Part shown: positions 22,883-34,712 of the stretch, in pieces | How the letters are laid out: the number at the start of each line of letters is the position of its first letter | Numbering within the stretch: position 1 is the stretch's first letter | NCBI GenBank assembly: GCA_032717465.1 | Contig: CM064670.1 | Span: 17,574,939-17,638,938, forward strand | DNA length: 64,000 bases | DNA from: Coenobita brevimanus | Lineage: Eukaryota; Arthropoda; Malacostraca; Decapoda; Coenobitidae | Direction: 5' to 3' | Translations under genes and position numbers: made by a program | The notes under the pieces: generated by a model | What the model was told of the DNA's origin: nothing | Database searches by the model: none | The model's input: the letters and a program-made list of their open reading frames with translations, nothing else

Positions 22883-23541
22883 GGATTTATCTTCGAAAGA
22901 TCATATTACATCTCTTGTAAAATCATCTTCCAAGAGATCAGGTGTGCTAAGCCGTCTCCGTACCTTATTTTTTCCTACACAGTTGTTGACTTTATACATG
23001 AGTTTTATTCGCCCCTGTGTAGAGTACAACTCTCATGTGTGGGGAGCCTCCCCTCATACAGCTCTTCTCAACAGGGTGGAGTCAAAGGCTTTTCATCTCA
23101 TTAACTCTCCTCTTCTTACTGGCTCCCTTCAACCCTTGTCTCTTCACCGCACTGCTGCCTCTTTATCTCTTTTCTATCGCTATTTCCATGGTCACTGCTC
23201 CTCTGAACTGTCTGCTTGCATCCCTCCACCTCTATGACGGGCGCGTAGCACCCGTCTAGCAACAAATTCTCATCCCTTTTCTGTCCAACTCTCCAATGCA
23301 AGAGTTAACCGTTACTCCCAGTCCTATATTTATGCAACGGGTCAACTCTGGAACTGTCTCCCTCTGTCTGTATTTCCTACTTCCTATGATCTCCAGTCTT
23401 TCAAACACAGTGTGTTCAGGCATTTCGAAATGAACAGATCTTGAATTTGGCCCACTTTTGCTTTTTTTTTTTTCTTGGAAGGAATTGTTTGTGGGCTCCT
23501 AGCATTTGGTTCCTTCTTATTCGCATAAAAAAAAGAAAAAA
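22883..23541 (+). pseudogene. jockey/CR1-like LINE, C-terminal part and 3'UTR (part 2)
   Basis: Resumes with TTATCTTCGAAAGATCAT, matching 63812 onward in the other copy. Encodes pieces of the C-terminal domain: LLTLYMSFIRPCVEYNSHVW, TALLNRVESKAFHLINSPLL, SLFYRYFHGHCSSELSACI, and a GQLWNCLPLS segment near 23340. It ends at an A-rich tail near 23525-23541 and abuts a piece of the 181-bp TTAA MITE. Confidence 0.8.
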
Positions 23542-23593
23542 TCCCTCACAGAGGAACCCTAGGAGCTAATGGCAAGTCTATCAGTTTCTTTCA

Positions 23594-25986
23594 CCCACTT
23601 GCGCCCAGTATCCTCAGTATAGGACACAACTGGGCATTTTCAAAAGTTAGTAAAGAAGTTAACGCTGCAAAGAAAATGGGTGGAGACGAAGGGGAAGACA
23701 GGAGGAAACAGCTCCTATGAGAAGAGTGAAGAAGTTGCAAGATAGTGAGAAAATGGCAAAGTATGAGAGCATAGTCGAAGAAAGATTGGGAAGGTATGAG
23801 TCAGAGCAGATGGAAAGGGTGGAAGATGTATGTATAATATTCCCGGAAGAGATAGGTGAAGCGTGTGAGGTGGTTTGTGGAGCGAGGAGGAGATGCAAGG
23901 GTGTGCAAGGGACAGCATGGTGGAATGATGAGGTGAAACGAGCTGTGGAACAAAAGAAGGCATATAGTGAATGGCTGGCGAGTAGAGGTAGGGGAGAAGA
24001 CGAGAGAGAGAGAAGAGAGAGGTATATGTGAGCAGGAGAAGGGAGGTGAAGAGACTGGTGAAGGAGAGTAAGAAGAAAGTGAATAAAGAGTTTGGGAGGA
24101 ATCTGAGTGTAAAATGGAGGGAGAGTAAGATATTGTTTTGGGAGGAGGTAAAGAAAGTAAGACAGTGCGAAAGAGGAAAGAGTAGGGGGAGTGAAAGATG
24201 GGAATAATGGATTGTTGGTGGAGAAGAGACAGAAATTGAGGAGATGGAAGGAGCACTCTGAGGATTTGTTGAATGTAGAGAGTGAGAGCAGTGCGAGTAT
24301 AAGTGGTTGGGGAGTGGCTGGGAGATGAAGAGATGAAAGGAAGCAGGAAGAGATCAGTAGGGCGGAAGTAGTGGAAGCAATGAAGAAATTCAAGATGGGA
24401 ATGGCCCCAGGAATTGATGAAGTGTGTGGTGAAGTGCTGAAGTATGGGGGTGAGATTGTTGTGGAGTGGATATGGAAGTTGTGTAGATTGGCTTGGGAAG
24501 AGGGAAGGGTTCCAGAGGACTGGAAATCAGGTATAAATGTTCCTTTATACAAAGGAAAAGGGGAGAGACTGGAAAAATATATGGTAGAATACTGATTGAC
24601 AGGGTTAGGCATATAACATAGGAGCTAGCTGGAGAAGAAAAGAGGAGATTTAGAAAAGGAAAAGGGTGTGTAGATCAGATATTTGTTCCAAGATGTTTTG
24701 TGGAGGAGTATCTAGAGAAGGGAAGGAAAGTGTATGCTGTCTTCATGGAGTTGAAGAAAGCTTGTAACAGAATAGATTGGCAAGGTATGTGGAAGGTTTT
24801 AAGAATATATGGAGTGAAGGGGAAATTGTTGAGTGCTGTGAAGAGTATGTACGAAGGAGCTAGGGCTACGGTGCGAGTGGATGGTGAGCTGAGTGAGTTC
24901 TTTGATCTAAATGTGGGACTGAAACAAGGATGTGTGATGTCTCCATGGCTGTTTAATATATACATGGATGGTGTTGTAAAGGAGGTGCAAGGTAGGGCAG
25001 TGGATGTGGGGGTGGCTCTAATGAATTAGGATGAGATGTGGAAGATTCCGGTGTTGCTGTTTGCTGATGATACAGTATTGTTCATTGAAGATGAATGGGT
25101 GTTGCCAGGTTTGGTGAATGAATTTAGGACAGTGTGTAGGAAGAGGAATCTGAAAGTTAATGTAAACAAGAGGAAAGTTATGGTGTTTGAAAAAAATGAA
25201 GTCACAGAATCCACAATGAGGTTGGATGGTGAGGATCTGGAGAATGTGAGTGCATTTAAGTACTTGGGAAGTGTGATGAGTAAGGATGGAACTTTGGGGG
25301 ATGAAGTGCTTGAAGGGTACAGCAGGGAAGGAAGGTTGTTGGTTCAATGAAAGCAGTGATGAGAAATAGATAGGTGAGTATGGAAGCTGAGAAGTCACTG
25401 CATGATAGTACAATGTATTGTGATCCCTACCCTGACATATGGATGCGTGGCACGGACCTTGCTAGAGGGGAACAAATCAAGAATGAGTGCATTGGAAATG
25501 AGTTACATGAGAGGAGCATGTGGAGTGACATGGAGGGAAAGGTTGACAAATGAAGAAGTGAAGCAACGTTGTGGGGTGGATGTGGATGTGGTTGAGAAAA
25601 TTAGGAGAAATACACTGACGTGGTCTGGACATGTGGAGAGCATGGAGAATGAAAAACTAAGACGGTGTATGTAGGTGAGGTGGAGGGAGGGAGAGGGAGG
25701 ATGAGGTTGAGGGATGGAGCTGAGAGGTATATGAGGGAGGGGGGGGTGAGTTGGGGGGAGGGTAGTAAAACAATGGGTGACAGAGTGACTTGGAGGCGTT
25801 TTGTCTGCGGCCACCCTTTCCGGGATTAGGGCATCGGGCTATAGATAGACAGAGATATATAGTAAAGACGGGAACCCTAGGGACAGGACCTATGAGCTTC
25901 ACAACAACAAGCCAATAAGTGGAGTGCAGTACCCATAGTACCCTTCCAGCACAATCCTTCACAGAGGAACCCTGGAAGCTACTGTG
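23594..25986 (+). mobile_element. 181-bp TTAA MITE ('MITE-A') interrupted by a LINE
   Basis: The left part, 23594-23656, reads CCCACTTGCGCCCAGTATCC...; the right part, 25860-25986, ends GGAAGCTACTGTG before TTAA. The ends CCCACTTGCACCC and, reversed, CCCATTAGCTCCC of the intact copies form short imperfect inverted repeats bounded by TTAA. A fragment of another copy lies at 23542-23570. Confidence 0.7.
23657..25859 (+). pseudogene. RTE-like LINE with TAGA-type tail, 5'-truncated, 9-bp target duplication
   Basis: Flanked by TAGTAAAGA at 23648-23656 and 25860-25868. Pieces in order: RRCKGVQGTAWWNDEVKRAV (about 23890-23950); AMKKFKMGMAPGIDEVCGEV; VPLYKGKGER (about 24540-24570); SMYEGARATVRVDGELSEFF; VGLKQGCVMSPWLFNIYMDG; LLFADDTVLFIEDEW (RT active site, about 25055-25100); VSAFKYLGSVMSKDGTLGDE; GACGVTWRERLTNEEVKQRC. 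The distal endonuclease is only partly present. At least five stops or frameshifts disrupt it. The 3' end reads GGGCTATAGATAGACAGAG. Confidence 0.88.
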
Positions 25987-26490
25987 TTAAGCACTGGCGA
26001 TTTTATCTTTTTATCTATCCCATGGCGTCCGGCATACATTTCCGTCGCTCCTTCTCCTTGAGAGAAAATCATCTTTTTTTAAACCTTAATATCTCAGCTA
26101 ATACTTAACCAAAAATCAAAAACTGTCATAATACTCACTAATCCTTCGACTTCAAGGTGACTGCCTCACGTTGTCTGTGAAGTGTATGTAGTTAGAGAGA
26201 GAATGGGGAGTTGGGGCAACTTTTGGTGTGTTTTTTGGCCATGTCAGTATGCATGGCCGAGGTGCGGTGGCACAACTATGGCTTATACTAGCCATCCACA
26301 ATAATAACACTTCTAGAAGAATGCAATCAACCACAAACACCATTTCCGAGTAGGTTTTCCAGAAGTGTGGTGTGAGTGAAGTTGTGAGTGTAGTTACTAT
26401 AGTAATGACCTTGAGGCAGGCTGGCTCAGCTCATATACAGCCGCATATGCCTTCTCGACTAACCACCATACCACCATGCCTTCACCAGCA

Positions 26491-26530
<40 letters not shown>

Positions 26531-26618
26531 ATGCATGTTTGGCCTGCATTGTTGCTTGATTCTAGCACTGCTGTGCCACAAGAAGTCTGGGTATTACTTC
26601 AACTACCTGTACTACAAA

Positions 26619-26650
<32 letters not shown>

Positions 26651-26663
26651 ATAATAATAATAA

Positions 26664-26695
<32 letters not shown>

Positions 26696-27029
26696 TACTA
26701 CTACTACTACTACCACCACTACTACTACTACATAAAACCTAACTAAAAATATTGTGAACAAAATAGTTATTCATGTACTATCCATACTCCACTATATTTT
26801 CCACCATAACTGAACTTTTTTCCTGTGATTTGTACTTTTTCATCATAACAAATGTGTAGAGACACGAAAACTTTCAATAAAAAATAAGGCACTGACTTCA
26901 TCATGAAACAAACTTGCTGCTTCCATTATTCACATAACTATACCCAAAGCAGTAAAAAAAATATTTCTAATTACACTATAACCCACATATGTACTAAACT
27001 AATACTAATTTATAAATACCACTCAGACT

Positions 27030-29400
27030 TCTACAACTCTGTCTCTGAGTGGAACTCAAAGAAACAGGTGGGGCACAGCACCACCTGGCATTCAGCACAC
27101 CACCACTTTGTTGCTGTTGTCAGCACGATGAATTGGCACAGACAAAGCAATGCCGGAAGGCTTCTTTGCCTGCAGGTGTTGGAGGCAGCACTTCCAGGTA
27201 ATGCCTACTGATGTAGTCCCAGTACTACAGCCTATCAGGCAGTTGCTGCGCACTGTGCCTTCATTTCCCAGCAAACACTACTTGGCCATATCTCTGCAGG
27301 AGGCCGTGGATGACAACCTTCTCAAACTGTCAGAGGGACGTGTTTGTCTGTGTGACGTGCTTGTAAGGAATGAAGGCATTCAGTACACAGATGTCAAGTA
27401 CATGTAAGAATGCCATCTTATGCCACTTACACCAGCACTTCACAGTTGACGGTGCAAATCTGAAGATCAGATTTATCGACGAGTCACATGTTGATGTTAT
27501 AGTCGATAACTGCATCAGGCTTGAAGACTGGCTGCCTCATTCTTTTATTGACCTTGCCTGTGTTTACCAGCTTACCTTCATGGACCATGGAGAGGACATT
27601 TACTTTTCGTTTATTGTGCCAGTGAATAGCAAGGAGTTTCCCTGATTTCATGGTCCTGCACTTCCCCTTCATGGTGCCCTTGGTAAAGATGGCCAGTGAT
27701 TCCTCTTTGCACGGAGAGTGCCACACAATCCAATTTTGTGCTCTTGCAGGCACTTTGGAAGACTTGGCACAATGTAGTAATTATCAGTAAATAGGATATG
27801 GTTGCCACTGAAGTACCTGTCCATGAGCTTCTTCACAAGTGAGCCAGAGAAGCCATGGGGGTCATCCTTCGATAACTTTGCATCACTTGCTGTATACACA
27901 ATAAAATCTATCATAAAGCCACTCTCGCAATCACATAAAACAAAAACTGTATTCCAAATCGATGCCTCTTTAATGGTGTGTACTGTATGAAGGTAAGCTA
28001 TCCCCTGAAGAGAAAAAATGACTTGTTGATAACTACTTTCTGGAATGGTCTGAAATATGACCTAAATTTATCTTTCATCATTTCTAAAATCATGAGAATT
28101 TTCCATAAGCCATCGTTCGGATGTGGGCCCATGCTGGATGATATGCAAGTACCTGACGATGCCAAGGTACCTGTCCCGGGGCATGTACTTTCTGAACAGA
28201 GGTGTTGATTCACTATCATCCACCAACAAGCAGTCATGGATGTTGTGTTTTTTTATGCGTGGCATCAACATCATCAATACACTTACATTTGCCGGTGGCC
28301 AGTCCTCCATTTCTGCACTTTCATGAATGTGTGAGGTTTCACCCCAATTGCAGCAGTATTCCCTGAAGGAACTGATTTCATGCACAATAAAATCCACCAT
28401 GGTCATGGTGAAAAAATCAATTTAAAAAATCAATTGGAATGGATGTTGCACTACAAGGGAATTCTGGCTACACACCTGCATTTGACTCATCAAATATAGC
28501 TACATCGGGCTGAAACCCCATCCCTTCCTTCCAGGTGAATGTTTACATCATACCTATCCTTGGTCCCTGCCTTGCCTGCCATGTGCATGGCCTGCCCCAT
28601 GCCCTGCCCCAGCCCCTAGCAGGGCACCGTGGTGAAGATTCTGGCATATTATCACTTCATGAGGCAGGTAATGGTGATGATGCTGGTGAAGATGATCCTG
28701 GTGGTGATGGTGATGGTGAAAGCAGATGACGGGCATGTCTGGCAGCCATAAAATGTACATGGCCGTGAACCCGCACCTGAATACCCAGACGTACCTGGCT
28801 GTGGTGATGAGGCAGGGTCATGTCGCAAGGCACATGGCAAGGCAGGTTGGCTTGTTGAGGCAGGTGGTGAGGCAAGGCAGTGTGGCAAGGCATTTGGTAA
28901 GGCAGGCTGGTGGGGCAAGGCACGTTGTGAGGCAGGCCAACATGGTGAGGCATGTGGTGAGGAAGGTCGAGAAGCAGGATGAGTGACAGGTCGACCGGTA
29001 GGTAGAGCAGTTAGTGGAGAGGCTAGTGTTGTGGCAGGTCAGGTGGAAAGTTCCATGGTAGGACGTGGGTCACCTGCTGGTGCGAGGCTTTCCCTACGGT
29101 GCTTCCTTCTCCCTCCCTCCCTCCCTCCTCCATCTCCTCTCCCTGCTGTCTCTTCCATCTCCTCAAGTGTGCCAATATCCCCTCTCCAGGATCGTCAATA
29201 TCCTCTGAACCATTCCCATCACTCGAAATAGCAAATGAATGTACAGGATGAAATGATGGGTGCACACTGGAGGACTCACATGATCCACCCTCCTCATCCG
29301 ACGCGTAAATTTCAACACTCATCAAACCAAGGTCACTTTCCTCAGAGGAAGAGTCACTTTCCCCACACACATTTGGCGATAATGTTGTCTTCTTATCGCA
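27030..29400 (-). pseudogene. piggyBac transposase (PB1), decayed
   Basis: The N-terminal acidic/serine region (29370-29023: SDSSSEESDLGLMSVEIYAS) is followed by a low-complexity stretch. The conserved DDE_Tnp_1_7-like core then shows MPRIKKHNIHDCLLVDDSES and FRKYMPRDRYLGIVRYLHII (28280-28120). Where the first catalytic Asp should be (V-D-E-S), the sequence reads VVINKSFFLFRG (about 28030). The second Asp motif ILFTDNYYIVPS is at about 27800 and the third region VIDYNINM near 27500. The C-terminal Cys-rich domain (HCFVCANSSC; WWCAECQVVLCPTCFFEFH) lies at about 27150-27040 in shifted frames. The D-to-N change plus frameshifts imply no activity. Confidence 0.85.
28810..28985 (-). repeat. Minisatellite in the transposase linker
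   Basis: Phrases of the type GGCAAGGCA, GTGAGGCA and GGTGGTGAGGCA recur every 15-30 bp. It lies between the acidic N-terminus and the catalytic core of the PB1 transposase and may have expanded after decay of the gene. Confidence 0.6.
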
Positions 29401-29705
29401 CCATGTCTAAGGCCCTTTCTTTTCTGGCCTTTGAACTTCATTGGTTTTGAAGTCGGTGGATGCGGGTGCACAGCCAATGATCCAGACACTCGGAAAATTT
29501 GTTGCGTAGGTCTATCCATTATGGAGATATGCAGACAACTGAAGCGTGGCTGGGATGTGTGAAGGAGGGCTGCCAGTGGCTGAGTGTGGTGGAAATAACC
29601 TGTGGAATCTCCAAACAATGACATGAAACATTAGATCATATATACATGCCACCCAGATATACCCGGGCCGTAATGGATACATGACACTCAGATGCCATGG
29701 GTTAA

Positions 29706-29883
29706 CCCAATTGCACCCAGTGTCCTTGCTATGGGATACAACTGGGCATTTTCGAAAGTTAGTAAAGAAGGGAACCCCAGGGGTACCTATAAGCTTCGCA
29801 ACTATGTGCCAATAGGCAGAGGGTAGTATCCTTAGTACCCTTCCAGCACAATCTCTCACAGAGGAAACCTGGGCACTAACAGG
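29706..29883 (+). mobile_element. MITE-A copy
   Basis: 178 bp between TTAA (29702-29705) and TTAA (29884-29887). It carries CCCAATTGCACCCAGTGTCC at the left, GGGCATTTTCGAAAGTTAGT in the middle and GAAACCTGGGCACTAACAGG at the right. Confidence 0.8.
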
Positions 29884-29887
29884 TTAA

Positions 29888-30577
29888 CCCGCGCCATCCC
29901 GGCGACGTGAATTAATGTGGCAACATTGCAAGGTCCCTAATTTGCACAATTTTCAATTTTTGCGAGTGATTTCGCAAGTGATTTTCGGCATATATACACA
30001 GGACACCTTCCTCTATTCCCCTACAAGATGCCAAGCAGGAACAATGCCTTACACCGCATAATCTCTCCCCCCCCCCGCACGTCATTGTCTCGGCAATTCA
30101 CCTGTTACCAATGACCTGGCCAATAAAGACATTCAAGGCCAGAGTGATTCTCCAATCGATGACAATGTGGAGGACAAAGTTTACATAGCATTAGAGGAAG
30201 AAACAGTCAGAAATGATGATCAGGTAATGTGGGAAAAAAAAGGTCATGAATGGTGATGGGTTAGTGAGTGAAACAATGCTTATGATGCCTATATTACTGT
30301 TTGAAAACCAATATACTCTTGTACTACATATAAATTCGTACCAAGTAAAGAAATAAATACTGTTTATGAGTGGATAAAATAGTTACCCTCCCATAGAACT
30401 CATTTTCGTTGGTGCCAGCTTGTTAGAAAACCCAGTCAGGTAAGGAAATACTCGTACCTAAATCTGGTACTTTAAACCTCAGGTGAGCGATTTCTCTATG
30501 AATTTTCGATGTTTCTCACCAAAAGCGGATGTTTGAGCCAAAAAAAAAAAGATCCAAAAACGTTGGGATGGGGCGGG
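29888..30577 (+). mobile_element. piggyBac deletion derivative (MITE-B1)
   Basis: 690 bp between TTAA at 29884-29887 and 30578-30581, with ends CCCGCGCCATCCCGG and, reversed, CCCGCCCCATCCC. Both its left part (TTTGCACAATTTTCAA, GGACACCTTCCTCTA, GATGACAATGTGGAGGACAA) and its right part (GTGAAACAATGCTTAT, ACTACATATAAATTCGTACC) match the left and right ends of the complete element at 30610-33694. It is therefore that family with the transposase core deleted. Confidence 0.85.
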
Positions 30578-30609
30578 TTAAGCAATTGCAAATCTATCAG
30601 TTTCTTTAA

Positions 30610-33600
30610 CCCGCCACGTCCCGTCAACATATGTGTACGTCACAACTTTTTTTTCATGCTGAGACCCGATGACGTACTGGTACGTTTTACAATTGCAAGT
30701 CCTGTCATTTGCACATTTTTCAAGTTTCGCGGGTTATTTTTGGTAGGCATATGCGGGAGACCTTCCTCTACCTGCCACCAGGCGGAGACACTCCCCGACC
30801 CTGCGTGACCTCTGCACGCCACTGTCTTGGTCACTCACCTTTTAGCAGTGACCCAGTAAAGACATGGCGAAACCGCGGTCTCTTCAACAATGAAATTCAA
30901 GTCGCCCTTGATGCCTTCACAGGCGACAGCGATTCCCCAATCGATGATGATGTGGAGGACAAGGATTACATGGCGCCGAAGGAAAAAACGAGCAGCAGTG
31001 ATGAGGTACCTTCGCCACAGAAGGTGCGGTATGTAACGTACCGCAGAGCTAGGGATGGCCTGCCTGGACCCCAGCCACGTGCATGCACCTCTCTCCAGTC
31101 TGTGGACAAGGGGTCTGACGAGGATGAGAACGAGGACGGAGCAGTAGTTCAAGGTGCTCCATCGTGGTTTTGGAGGGAAAGGATTTCACCACGGGGAGCT
31201 GAAGGGGTGATGAAAAGGAAGATAAGGTATGGAACAATTGCTTTGTCTGGGGAAGGTGCGAGTGGTAGGGCAGGCACAAGTGAAAGGGAAAGTGGTGGTG
31301 GTGGTGGGAAGCCAGCTCCTAGGTGAGCACGTGGTGCACCTGGGGAGTGAGCAGGTGGGGAGCAGCTGCTCCCCAGTACCTCTTTCACCCCACAAATGTC
31401 CCACACTTCTTCCCCACAGCCCCATGATGTGGGGAAAGGAAAGGAAAGGGAAAGGAAAGGGGAGGAGAAAAGGGAGAGGGAAGAGGAGAGCGAGTGGGGA
31501 AGGGCTCTGCTCTCCACCTCCCCAACCTCCCCCACCACCCTCTCCTCCCCACCCCGACAAAGGCGGCAATGGAAACGAGGCTGGAGACGGTGGTGTGTCA
31601 TGGGACTGGGAAGATGGGAGTGATTTAACTCCCATCATTCATGAGTTCACAGACGAGTGTCAGTCTGGATGTACCACACCTGGCCTCCATCCAAGCACCA
31701 CTAGGTTGGATTTCTTCCATCAATACTTAGTGAGGAGTTTGTGGAGCAGATAGTGGACCAAACCAATATGTTCGCAAGCAGCCAGCACCACCAAAACGAG
31801 TGTGAAGGTACTTCAAGCAGGCACTCCCAGCAATATGACTTCCCAGTCACCACAAGTGAGATGATCATCTTTTTTTTGTCCTGGTTCTCTTGATGGGTAT
31901 TGTGAGAAAATGAAAAATTCCAGGATATTGGTCTACAGACCCTATGTTAAACACACCTTTCTTTGGGAAGGTAATGGGTCAGAATATATTTCAGCAAATT
32001 CTAAGACGCCTCCACTCTTAAGATGCCGACGACCCTGCTAATGCTAATAACACTGATCCAATGAGGAGAATAAGGATGCTCTTTGATCACCCACAAGAAA
32101 AGTTCTGCTCATCCTTCTATCCTTATAGAGACCTGGTAATAGACGAGTCTTGTGTTGTAGAGAGGCAGTATTTCTTTTTGGCAGTACATACCCAACAAGA
32201 GACACCATTTTGGGTTCAAGATTTTCGTTATGTGTGACCATAAGACTGGCTATGTTCAAAACATAGTCTTGTACTCTGGCGCACAGACAGACATAACAGA
32301 AGATCGGAGTATTGGCCTCTCAGGGGCCATGGTGAAGACAATGACTGAGGAGTACCTTCATCGTGGTCACGTCTTGTACCTTGACAACTGGTACACTAGC
32401 CCCCTTCTCACTCGGTACCTCCACCTTCATGACACTGGAGTCTGTGAGACGGTCAAGAAAAACCGTCGGCATATGGTCAATGTTGAAAAGAAACTCGACA
32501 AGAATGAGTTTTTTTTTTTTTTTTCAAAGCTAAAAACATCCTCGCCACCATATGGAACCACAACAGGCAAGTTTTCCTCCTGTCAACGGTACACCACCCC
32601 TGATGCATTGCACTGACTCCATGGATTACCACAGTGATAGGAGGCTCCACCTCTGGAAACTGGAGTCAATAATTGACTACAATGTCAACATGAGGCAGAC
32701 TGACCAGTCTGACTCTATGATTTCCAGTGTGGAGTGTACCAGAACCACGTTGAAGTCGTATAAAAAGCTTTTTTTCCACCTGCTGGACATCACAGTCCTC
32801 AATGCCCACTACCTCCGTGCCTTGACTACGGGTGCCTCAGAGACCTTCGAGTGGTTTGTGAGGGAGCTGTCCCTGGAAATAATCCTCAAATATGCAGAGG
32901 ACAGGCCCCACCACCGCCCCCTCCCTGCCACTGCCAGCCAGACTCCCCTACGCCTCACTGGACGCCACTTCCCTGGTATTATACCTCCTCAACCAAACCG
33001 TCCTAGACCCCAGTGCCACTGTCACATATGCAGTCACTCGAAAGTAAGACCAACCATTCAGAGAAAAGACACGAGGTACGAGTGTATTGAATGCAGTGTA
33101 GGATTATGCATGGAGCTCTGTTTCCAGGAACACCACACCTTAGTACATTTCTGATACTGTGTGTGCTTGTGATATATAACGCTTACTATAGCAGTAAGGC
33201 CTGTAAAAATGTGTGATAACAGTTATATAAGGTGGAAACTTGTATAACGTTTGTGGGAGAGTATTATGTAAGTTGAAAAATAGAATGTAAGTTGAAATAA
33301 CAGTCACAGTGAGTCACTGGTGCAAGAAATTGGCAATTTTTCAGTTTGGTGAGTGAAACAATGCTTATATTATCTATATTAGTATGTAAAAACCAATATA
33401 TTCTTGTACTACATATAAATTCGTACCAAATGAACAAATATCTACCTATTTTGGGTAGTTTCAAATAGTTACCCCTACCACAGAAAACGTAAGAGCAGCA
33501 GCGCGGCTCCAGAGAAGAGCATACCAGGTGTGGGAAGGGTCAACTGTACAGTGCACTTCTAAGCTCAGGTAAGCACTTTTTTCGTATTTTCCAATATTCC

Positions 33601-33694
33601 TCATACAAAACGGAGGTTTGAGCCAGAAAAAAATCCAAAATCTGCCGGGATTGGGGGAAAGTCATTGGTGAAAAATCAGCCGGGACACGGCAGG
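30610..33694 (+). mobile_element. piggyBac-type element with transposase (PB2)
   Basis: 3085 bp between TTAA at 30606-30609 and 33695-33698. The ends are CCCGCCACGTCCCG and, reversed, CCTGCCGTGTCCCG. It shares its right TTAA with the deletion derivative that follows. The left TTAA is the end of a 28-bp unit. Confidence 0.9.
30860..33154 (+). pseudogene. piggyBac transposase (PB2), frameshifted
   Basis: An acidic N-terminal region (SDSPIDDDVEDKDYMAPKEK; KGSDEDENEDG) at about 30900-31150 is followed by a G/A-rich linker at 31250-31560. The core is in several frames: TDPMRRIRMLFDHPQEKF then LVIDESCVV, the first catalytic Asp, at about 32125-32155; MCDHKTGYVQNIVLYSGAQT at 32230; LYLDNWYTSPLLT, the second Asp, at about 32375; and IIDYNVNMRQTDQSD, the third region, at about 32668-32712. 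The C-terminal zinc-binding domain CHCHICSHSK...CIECSVGLCMELC ends at 33154. A poly-T tract at 32507-32524 marks a frameshift. All three Asp motifs survive, but the gene is broken. Confidence 0.88.
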
Positions 33695-33698
33695 TTAA

Positions 33699-34708
33699 CC
33701 CGCCCCGTCCCGGAGACGTCCTCACATGATGTGCACTCATATCCCAGAGATGTAAATTAATGCGGCAACATTGCAAGGTTTGGCCATGTGGAGAGGATGG
33801 AGGGTGAAAGACTGACGAAGAGAGTGTATGTGAGTGAGGTGGAGGGGGAAAGAGGGAGGGGGAGGCCGAGGATGAGATGGAGGGATGGGGTGGAGAGGTA
33901 TATGAGAGAGGGGGGTGTGAGCTGGGAGCAGGGGAGTGAAATGGCAGGGGACAGGGCGACTTGGAGGCGATTTGTTTGTGGCCACCCCAAACGGGATTGA
34001 GGCGTCTGGCAATAGATAGATAGATAGAACATTGCAAGGTCCCTAATTTGCACAATTTTCAATTTTCGCGAGTGATTTTTGGCACGTATACACGGGACAC
34101 CTTCCTCTACAAGATGCCAGGCAGGGACAATGCCTTACCCAGCATGACCTTCTTCCCCCCCCTGCATGACCTTTTCTCAGCAATTCACCTGTTATCAGTG
34201 GCCTGGCCAGTAAAGCCATGTCATCCCACAGTACAAAATTCAGGGCCAGAGTGATTCCCCAATCGATGACAATGTGGAGGACAAACATTAGAGGAAGAAA
34301 CAGTCAGAAATGATGATCAGGTAATGTGGCAAAAAAAGGTCAGGAATGGTGATGAGTGAGTGAAACAATGCTTATTATGCCTATATTACCATTTGAAAAC
34401 CAATATACTCTCGTACTACATATAAATTCGTACCAAATAAATAAATAAATACCGTTTATGAGTGGTGTAGAATAGTTATCCTCCCATAGAACTCGTTTTC
34501 TTTGCAGCCAGCCTGATAGAAAACCCTGTAAGGTAAGGAGGTACTCCTACCTGGATCGAGTATTTTAAACCTCAGGTGAGCGATTTCTCTATGAATTTTC
34601 GGTGTTTCTCACCAAAAGCGGATGTTTGAGCCAAAAAAAAAAAAAAAAGGTCCAAAAATGTCGGGACTGGGGCGTACCACTGCCCAGAAAACATCGGGAT
34701 GGGGCGGG
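33699..34708 (+). mobile_element. piggyBac deletion derivative (MITE-B2), carrying a LINE fragment
   Basis: Ends CCCGCCCCGTCCCGG and, reversed, CCCGCCCCATCCCG; TTAA at 33695-33698 and 34709-34712. Same interior as MITE-B1 apart from the LINE piece at 33780-34027. The sequence between is colinear with 29900-30577. Confidence 0.85.
33780..34027 (+). mobile_element. 3' end of TAGA-tailed RTE-like LINE, 13-bp target duplication
   Basis: Flanked by AACATTGCAAGGT at 33767-33779 and 34028-34040; the empty site is seen at 29921-29935 in MITE-B1. It encodes FGHVERMEGERLTKRVYV and ATWRRFVCGHPKRD, the last 75 or so codons of the family, and ends AATAGATAGATAGATAG. Confidence 0.93.
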
Positions 34709-34712
34709 TTAA

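Larger units (their letters stand above)
26019..29701 (-). mobile_element. piggyBac-type element with transposase (PB1)
   Basis: The ends are CCCATGGCGTCCGGCATAC on the left and, reversed, CCCATGGCATCTGAGTGTCA on the right. TTAA is intact at 29702-29705; the left TTAA position (26015-26018) now reads CTAT but lies exactly at the end of a 28-bp unit. Length 3683 bp. Non-coding parts include a (CA)n run at 26492-26526 and (TAC)n/(TAA)n at about 26618-26731. Confidence 0.8.

Noticed and set aside
23659..24612. 317-codon minus-strand frame
   Set aside because: Antisense shadow of the plus-strand LINE at 23657-25859, which carries the recognisable RT motifs.
31149..31753. Overlapping frames of 150-174 codons on both strands
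   Set aside because: G/A-rich linker of the PB2 transposase; frames overlap on both strands and show no domain.
26019..33694. Domesticated piggyBac-derived (PGBD) host genes
   Set aside because: Both have transposon ends, TTAA flanks and broken frames, so they are decayed transposons and not exapted genes.
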